Positions 20,800-26,251 of a stretch of DNA of 26,251 nucleotides are shown in pieces. Every line of letters begins with the position of its first letter. Positions within the stretch are counted from its first letter, which is position 1. The notes below the pieces were generated by a model, which did no database searches, had not been told where the DNA came from, and saw nothing but the letters and a program-made list of their open reading frames with translations. The stretch is taken from contig DF237068.1 in NCBI GenBank assembly GCA_000708835.1, positions 166,155-192,405 of the forward strand, given 5' to 3'. The translations under genes were made by a program, and so were the position numbers. The DNA comes from Klebsormidium nitens. Taxonomy: Eukaryota; Streptophyta; Klebsormidiophyceae; Klebsormidiales; Klebsormidiaceae.

Positions 20800-20975
20800 A
20801 TTTTAGAGCAGCGCCACAGTGCTTGTGAGCCCGCCTCCGGCCCAGCTGTCATCATAAGGGGTCGCGACGTTGGCCTCTTATCGGCGTCCTCCTTTTGGTG
20901 CTTCCGGGCGGCCTTGACGAGCGCCAGGTCCGCGCGCAGCTCCTTTTCGACCGTCCGCTGGAGGAGAAAGGGCGT
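20800..20975 (-). pseudogene. Possible orphan exon encoding a charged helix
   Basis: The minus-strand frame reads LLQRTVEKELRADLALVKAA followed by RKHQKEDADKR, a highly charged helical stretch in GC-rich, coding-like DNA. It borders the minisatellite directly. I see no clear acceptor and donor pair and no matching exons nearby. It may be a relic of a displaced gene fragment; the family is not recognised. Confidence 0.25.
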
Positions 20976-21250
20976 CCGAAACGGGTTAACACGCGTCACA
21001 GGGGGTTAAAAGACCGTCTGAATTGTTTAAGGGCGTCCGTAGAAGTTGAAGGGGTCCCGCCAGTGAAGGGCATCCGAACCGGCTTACACGCGCGTCCGGA
21101 AACGATTGGCTTAAGAGGCGTCTGAAGGACATCCCAAGGCGTCGAAACGGCTCCGAGAGCGTCCGAACGAGTCGATAGATTTCTGGACGCGTGCAGCGGC
21201 GTCCGAACAAATCAAAGGGGCGTCCGCACTGGCTAAGAGCGTCCGAATGG
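20970..21250. repeat. Degenerate CGTCCGAA minisatellite
   Basis: About ten to twelve diverged units of 20-40 bp are centred on GGCGTCCGAA, each commonly followed by a short CGGNTTAA-like tail. Clear units are at about 20971, 21029, 21069, 21091, 21117, 21140, 21159, 21199, 21220 and 21238. Unit length varies and substitutions are many, so the array is old. Confidence 0.75.
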
Positions 21251-21634
21251 ATTGCGATGCGGCCACGCAAACGCGATGTGTTTCACCAGATTAACAACCG
21301 GTTAGAGGTCGTAACGGGTCAGTGGAGAGTCAACGCAGGACTCGCTTTGCTAAGTCTGAAACTGACGGGACGGAAGAACCCGTTTCCTGTGCGTTTGACG
21401 GCTTTAAAATCCGTCAGAGCAAGGTTGCCGGCGTCTGGAAGGACGCCATATTTTTTCTGCAAAAGAACTTGCGAACAAACGAACGACTCCGGTGTGACTT
21501 GGAAGGCAAAGGCGTGAGACTTACTTGCATCCCTGCGACAGCTTAGCAAATTATGAACTGGATTGGAAAGCCTCTAGCATGGCTCCCAAAAAAGTTTGCA
21601 TTGCGGAATAGTCACGTCAGAACCATAATACACG

Positions 21635-22225
21635 ATGCAGGGAGAGTTTAAGCGAGCGGACTTGGGCTCGTTCGATTCACCTGTACGCTCACCTGATCCC
21701 TCTGGCATCCTCTCTACTAGCACGACGTTGTTCTCTGATCATACGTTCCAAATCACAACCGAAACGCACTTTGGCGCAAATCACCTTGGGTTTCCTGACG
21801 GAAGATGTGGACGGCTCCGAAGGTCTCACCATAAGCGACATCCAGTTTTTGAGTCCAGGGATCGCTTCCACCGTTTCGACTCAGCTGAGCTTCCACTGGG
21901 CGACGTACGACTGCGGCAAAGAGACCGGAAAATCGAACAGCTGGTCAGTATTGTCGAATCCCAGGATCATGATGATGCAAGCTGTGAAATTTCGACTTCG
22001 GAACTCAAGATTTGTGCTCGTCTCTGTAACAGAACCCGCAACCAGATGAAAAATCACATGCAGAATTTGTCTCTTCCAAATGGAGCGCAAAGGCGCAGAA
22101 TCAGCAAAAGGCGAATCAGCATGCATCAGCTCTGGGCATGGAAGCAACAGAAGACAAGCTTGGCCGCCAATCACGCTCATAGCTGTTGGGACCGCTTGAA
22201 AAGCTCAGAGACAGCCCGCACGTGA
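21635..22225 (+). other. Long open frame of uncertain meaning
   Basis: A 196-codon ATG frame lies on the plus strand, with a second open plus-strand frame (21771-22049) and open minus-strand frames over the same bases. The sequence has moderate, mixed composition and no motif or splice pattern I recognise. An exon within it is possible, but frame and strand cannot be chosen, so no product is named. Confidence 0.2.
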
Positions 22226-22663
22226 TGCAGATCAAGACGATAGTCAGGTGATTCGAATTCTCAGCATGTGACTAGCTCGCATCAGATGAATAGAAAGTTG
22301 GACGCTCCTTGCAAATCAATGTCCATCCACCTCACTTACGGAGTCCTTTCAGGATTTTCATTAGTGTCACAATCAGATTGTTCAGATTGTGAAGAGTAGG
22401 CTTTCCTGCGATGGCTGCACGCGACCTTATGACCGGTCTTTCAAGTGGCTGTGGTGTCGACTGTTCTTACGGTCACTGATGTGTGGCGACAAATAAAGCT
22501 TGCAACCCCCGGGCCGCTGCTTTCTCGCCGAGCAATTCGCATCAGCGCTGTTCCGCGTCGCGCTCGCCCGCAAATCTGTTCAATCGCGTTTCGCAAGACG
22601 CCTTTTTCAGACGGGAAAACTGAGCACTTGTCGAAAAGGCAGATGAAGCTTGAACGAACTCAC

Positions 22664-22831
22664 GATATGCGTGGCCCACTTGTCGACGCCGTCGAGAAAT
22701 TGCGTCGCATAAATGATGCTCGCCCCCCTTCCCGACATTTGGATACCAGGAAAGTGCGGCAGGTCCGCCCTCGCGAGGACGTCCAAATCCACCGCGATCT
22801 CGTCGAATAGTTCAACACCCGCAGCGTTGAC
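22664..22831 (-). pseudogene. ABCI/CAF16-type ABC ATPase fragment, Walker B to H-loop
   Basis: The minus-strand frame reads VELFDEIAVDLDVLARADL and later GASIIYATQFLDGVDKWATH, ending at a possible donor (ATC|GTGAGT, 22663). This matches the C-terminal part of the soluble ABC ATPases related to yeast CAF16 and Arabidopsis ABCI19-21: the Walker B acid and catalytic Glu (FDE), the D-loop with the typical VDLDV, and the H-loop. The switch His of YATH is Gln here (YATQ), which should abolish ATP hydrolysis. Walker A, the signature motif and all other exons are absent from the neighbourhood, and the usual leucine-rich strand before Walker B is altered. I read it as a stranded exon fragment. Confidence 0.65.
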
Positions 22832-22956
22832 CTTTCGTGTTCAGGAACACGTTGTGGTTGAACTTGAGTCGACTCATGTGAGGAGGTACGTCTGACTCCA
22901 CCGTAAATCCATCCGGTAGCAACACTCGCGCGCTTCTATCTTCTTTCAACCTGCAG

Positions 22957-23117
22957 ACGTTCGTGGAGAATCGGCAGCCGTCCCGGCAGTGTGACACAGG
23001 ATGCGCCGGCGGATACGGCGTGACGGCCCGGCAGTTCTCGTCACCTGACAGCACGAGGACGGAGTCGTTGTAACCGGTGGCGCGCGCAGAGCCGTCACAG
23101 TGCGGGTGTCCAGTAAC
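22957..23117 (+). pseudogene. Family X orphan second exon, decayed, opposite strand
   Basis: After a CTGCAG acceptor-like site the plus strand reads TFVENRQPSRQCD, GGYGVTARQFSSPDSTRTESL and then a TAA stop. This aligns closely with copy 1 exon 2 (TFVEDRQATRQCD, GEYGVTVRQFPSPDSKRKESL). The acidic EEPAEEA part is deleted and the frame is closed early. It is inverted relative to the other members and no first exon lies above it on the plus strand. Confidence 0.7.
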
Positions 23118-23870
23118 ATGGCGTCAGACATTGCACGAAAGGTTAAAAGGACGGCGCGGCTGTCATGTGCGCTCAATATTTCTCTGAAAATTGGAAGCGC
23201 CGGGGGATCAGATGCGGTTGTCGAGCTTAGTCAGAGTGGCTGATTCGCAATCAAACTGGACAAACGGAACGGGCATGCATGAGTAACGCCTCTGATCGAG
23301 TCACAGGCGGAGATCTGGCAATCGTCGACAGGCCCCTGAGGCACGAAAGCGCAGATGTTCCGCTGGTCCTTTCCCACCGGAACGAGCACGTCCGCCAACT
23401 TCCATTAGAAGGATTGGCTTCTCAGCGGCCAATCGAGGCGATTCATACTGGCTGGAATAACGAAATGTGAGTTCACCGACTAAATTCCATTTAGTTTAAC
23501 CCGACTCCGGAGGTGAGCGACCACGTGGTCGTGCTGGCGCTCCACGAAACTATTTATTGCAAATTTTTGGTCGCCGCGAAGACGATCTGGTAACGCAGTG
23601 TGTTTCTTGGCCTTTCAGCACTGATCTATAATTTCATCCCAGATTATTTTTTCGTGGAACAGAGGGCGAGCAGACACAAGTAACGGAGACTCGTACACTT
23701 AGCTGGAAGGTCCACTGAATGTCTGAAACGGGGGCTTGCCCAAGCAAAAGTGTAGCTCTCTTCTGCTTCCAATATGCAAGTCACCATTCAAAGATAAAAG
23801 GCAGCAGATACGCCTCTGGAGCGCAATTCTTTCGTGTTTCCTGGCCGGAACGCGCCGTTTGTGGAGCTTT
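23118..23870. other. Unassigned region
   Basis: No gene is supported. A minus-strand stretch at about 23300-23410 (ADVLVPVGKDQRNICAFVPQ) looks faintly exon-like but has no clear splice sites and no known match. Confidence 0.4.
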
Positions 23871-23877
23871 GAGTGTG

Positions 23878-23976
23878 GAACGAGCGAGCAGAGAAGCGGA
23901 AAAGCGGAGAAGCGGAAGAGCGGAGAAGCGAAAGACTGGAAGCGGAAGAGCAGAGAAGCGGAAGAACGGAAGCGGA
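23878..23976. repeat. Purine-rich AGCGGAAG repeat
   Basis: About ten imperfect units of the type AGAAGCGGAAGAGCGGAG give a nearly pure purine strand. It lies directly after the end of family X exon 1 copy 3, in the intron position. Shorter stretches of the same kind follow copies 1 and 2 (GGAAGCGG, GAAGAGCGGGAGCGG), so the expansion probably arose from ancestral intron sequence. Confidence 0.8.
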
Positions 23977-23992
23977 TTCGAACCGGGCCCAC

Positions 23993-24100
23993 GTTTCCGG
24001 GCCCTTTGGGAGGTCGTTCTGGACAGGCCGGCGTACTCGCGGCCCCGGCCGAGGGCAGCTCCGCGCTCCCTCGCTCGCGCGCATCACTGCCAGCTGGCAT
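23993..24100 (-). pseudogene. Family X orphan first exon, copy 3
   Basis: The ATG at 24100 opens a 108-nt exon starting MPAGSDARERGSAELPSAGA, clearly homologous to copies 1 and 2. The end differs: PPKGPGN followed by GTGGGC, a weaker donor, with length and phase changed (phase 0 instead of 2). Upstream it has the best promoter of the family, a G-box and a TATATA word. No second exon is visible below it on the minus strand; the nearest homologue is inverted. It may be a dead copy or may splice to an unrelated downstream exon. Confidence 0.5.
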
Positions 24101-24173
24101 TTTTCCAATTGGCCGGGCGCTTCGTGCCAAATTCGAGGCAGCCGCAGCGTCTGGAACGAGCCGAAGCGGCCCA

Positions 24174-24196
24174 TATATAAGAGCGCGCCACGTGGC
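24174..24196 (-). promoter_or_regulatory. G-box and TATA box of family X copy 3
   Basis: GCCACGTGGC (24187-24196) is followed in minus-strand sense by CTCTTATATATGGGCC, with the TATATA word at 24174-24179, about 75 bp above the ATG. Copies 1 and 2 keep the G-box but not the TATA box: copy 1 has CTCTCATGGGCC at the matching place. Confidence 0.55.
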
Positions 24197-24300
24197 GGCG
24201 CGGGTGTGGTGGGAATGCGGTGCGGTGCAGTACTTGCTGAAAAGCTGCGAAAGGGAAATGTCATCAATTCTTGTCACATCTGAAGGCGGGCTCTTGGCCC

Positions 24301-24376
24301 GAAGCTAAGAAATAGCTTCTCTGGCCAAGAGAAGCTATTTCTTAGCTTCTCTTGGCCAGAGAAGCTAAGAAATAGC
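24301..24376. repeat. Triple alternating palindrome (two overlapping perfect hairpins)
   Basis: A 21-nt arm (24301-24321, starting GAAGCTAAGAAATAGC) is followed by the 7-nt spacer TGGCCAA and its perfect reverse complement (24329-24349). The middle arm then pairs again over 18 nt (24334-24351) with 24359-24376 across the spacer TTGGCCA. The order is thus forward, reverse, forward, and the middle arm can pair with either neighbour without mismatch. Perfect identity implies a recent origin. Confidence 0.9.
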
Positions 24377-25740
24377 AGTCCATCTGAAGAACGGCGTTGA
24401 GAAGGAAAAGTTCAGAGGAGCGCCCGAAGAGCTTGTCTGAAGGAGGGAGCCCAGAAGAGCGGATCCAATCGATGCAGATGGGATTGAGCGAGAGCTTTCG
24501 AAAGTTGGGCTGCCACTTTCAGGACTGTTATATGGAAGAGGCAAACAGATTGCGAAGCAGGAATTGTACGTCGTTTTTCCAATCCGAGCCTTCAATTTCT
24601 TCAATTCCCAAACGCTGCCTTTGGCTATCAAACGCTGGGTCTTGAAGGGTCGACACAGAGAAGATTGCGTACAAAAGCCCAATCATGCAGATCCCACCTT
24701 AAATTACACAGCGGCTCTGAAAGGACTTGGTCGATTCAAACAACAGATGGCGAAACAAAGCTCCCCCAAAAGATACCCGCAGAGCTTTCTGCCAAGCTCT
24801 GCTAGTCGAAAGTACGTTAACGTTTTGACGGACGCTTGGCAAAAATGGGCGACTCCTTTTCGCCAAAGCACCCTATCTATCAGCAGCTTTCTTTTGCTGG
24901 GATTGATTCCTCCATGCCTTCACGGAAAGGTCTGCTGAGCAAGCGTTGGAGCCAGCAGCCTTTCTACTGACATTGACTGTTTATTCGAAGCTGGTTCAAG
25001 CAATCTCATAGCCCTCCAAAAGATGTACCTCCTTCGTTCCTAAAGCTGCTGTGACTACCTTCGCTTCATCTGAATCCAATCTCGTCCCAGTGGAATGCAA
25101 GACCCGTCTGCAGCTTGTTTTTTGTTTTCCCTTTTTCTTTCTTCTTTTTTCTCCGTATCAAGAGGAGCCGATGAAATGAGGAATTTTAAACGTGAATCAC
25201 AACCCGGCCTCATCGTTTTGGAGCTCTGCCGCATGCCCGTGACTAGTGTGACTTTTGCGGTTCTTGTTTTTCCTCCCATTTTCATAGCCGCCAGGTCTAT
25301 CCGAAAGGCTGACAGCCCAATTCCAACAGATTCGACGGATTCCTGCGTTCCCTCTGCGCAGAGCCTAGGCGCTTTGCGCGTCTTTTGGGCACCCTCAGTT
25401 AAGCACCCATTATTGCCTTCTGCCAGCTCAATACTATTGACATGAAAGCGTCCCCCAATCAAATCCAGACCTACCAGTCGAACCGTCAACGCACTTCGTG
25501 AACACGCTTTAGTCACGATCTTTGCCAACAAGGTCCAAAGTGCAGAAACGTGTTTCAATAGCTGCCCAGCGGGAAGGGAGCGCCTTGGCAGTGATCAGGC
25601 GATCATCTTCTTCAGGCATGCACGATCGAAACACTTTGTACGTCGCCACAACGGATGTGGATTGGATGTCAATTCACCATGCCTCAATCTGCCGTTCCTT
25701 AAGAGATAATGCTAGGGGCCCGCTAATCCGGTCCACAAGG
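24377..25740. other. Unassigned region
   Basis: No gene is supported. A 116-codon plus-strand frame at 25095-25445 starts with an ATG and a signal-peptide-like hydrophobic stretch, but that stretch is just a CT-rich tract (25118-25160) read as Phe, Leu and Ser. The remaining frames are short and on both strands. Confidence 0.45.
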
Positions 25741-26251
25741 GAGATTTCAAGTTCCGGGTTAGAAATGCGGTTTCCGGTTTCCGGTCAAAACCCTATGGGG
25801 TCAGCGCGGCCACAGGGCCGGAGTACTAAAGCTGACCGGACTGACTGCCTGACTGCCTGACTGGTCGGTTGAGACATCCTAACCATCTGACTGACTGACT
25901 GACCTCCTAACCGAAAGTTGCATGAGCCTACTCCTCAATGACCCCTGGCCTGACTGACTGACCGCCTAACCGGTAGCGGCACTCCTGGCACCGGTTAAAT
26001 AGCGGTACGTCAGAAAGGTACTAACGGTGGAGAGGGGGGGTAGGCGGGTGGGGGCCGAAGGCCGGGGTGGTCATGCTTGGGACACACCCCATGGACGAGC
26101 TAAAGGTGAATATCATAATACCAACAAGGTCATTCCCGGGGGACGGGTGGGGTGCGGCTTGGTGGTTAGGGTGGGTTTGGGTGCGGAGCGACTCTCTATC
26201 CCGGTTAGGCTTTTTAGTTTGGCCGTTCCACCGTGTACTATTATGGTAAAT
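25741..26251. other. Repeat-rich right end
   Basis: The end of the window is low in complexity, with GGTTTCCGG duplications at about 25767, GACT-rich repeats, and G-rich stretches at 26030-26170. CCGGT and TAACCGG words recur here and in the first 200 bases of the window. No gene is seen. Confidence 0.5.
25830..25980. repeat. GACT-rich degenerate tandem repeat
   Basis: Runs of CTGACTGACTGACC, GACTGCCTGACTGCC and TGACTGACTGACCGCC alternate with CCTAACC. The unit is a tetranucleotide (GACT) inside a longer, variable unit ending CCTAACC. Confidence 0.75.

Noticed and set aside
23970-23992. tRNA T-arm suggested by GGTTCGAATCC on the minus strand
   Set aside because: The stem has only three good pairs, and the sequence is the start of the family X copy 3 intron; no cloverleaf is possible.
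23699-24308. Long overlapping frames on both strands around copy 3
   Set aside because: They result from the AGCGGAAG repeat, which is open in several frames, and from the GC-rich family X exon; only the minus-strand exon is shared with other copies.
25095-25445. 116-codon frame with a signal-peptide-like start
   Set aside because: The hydrophobic stretch is a translated CT-rich tract, the rest has no family motif, and a longer open frame overlaps it on the minus strand.

Overview
The window is nuclear DNA of a green-lineage eukaryote. It holds two intron-rich genes with plant-type products (a tonoplast AVT3-type amino acid transporter and a plastid-type Mpv17/PMP22 membrane protein). Introns are GT-AG and mostly 280-1430 nt, exons are GC-rich, and long non-coding stretches separate the genes. 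A streptophyte alga or an early land plant fits best; the species cannot be fixed from the sequence.

Layout: 1-960 is 3' flank. 961-6199 (minus strand) is a seven-exon AVT3-like transporter of about 399 residues. Its fourth exon is present in two intact, equal-length, phase-matched versions (3456-3602 and 3655-3801) only 52 nt apart, with at least five decayed copies behind them (3871-4521). 6200-8631 is the divergent intergenic region; it carries a tiny poly(A) insertion with a 17-bp target-site duplication. 8632-11846 (plus strand) is a five-exon Mpv17/PMP22 gene of about 474 residues with a transit-peptide-like N-terminus and a C-terminal coiled coil. 11847-13500 is 3' flank and unassigned sequence.

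From 13.5 kb to the end no large gene is visible. There is a scattered family of small two-exon genes, called family X here and not recognised. Copy 1 is at 13512-15144 and copy 2 at 17659-18431, both on the minus strand. Copy 3 is an orphan first exon at 23993-24100 (minus), and an orphan decayed second exon lies at 22957-23117 (plus). First exons sit 87-99 bp below a conserved 10-bp G-box palindrome. Around them lie an ABCI/CAF16-type ABC ATPase fragment (22664-22831, minus), a CGTCCGAA minisatellite (20.97-21.25 kb), a purine-rich repeat, a triple alternating hairpin (24301-24376) and GACT-rich repeats.

The main discovery candidate is the transporter's exon-4 cluster. It looks like a mutually exclusive exon pair replacing TM3-TM4 of a LeuT-fold amino acid carrier, caught beside its own graveyard of failed exon duplications. 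The same gene has an exact in-frame duplicate of its exon-2 splice donor. The second candidate is the small, G-box-driven family X.
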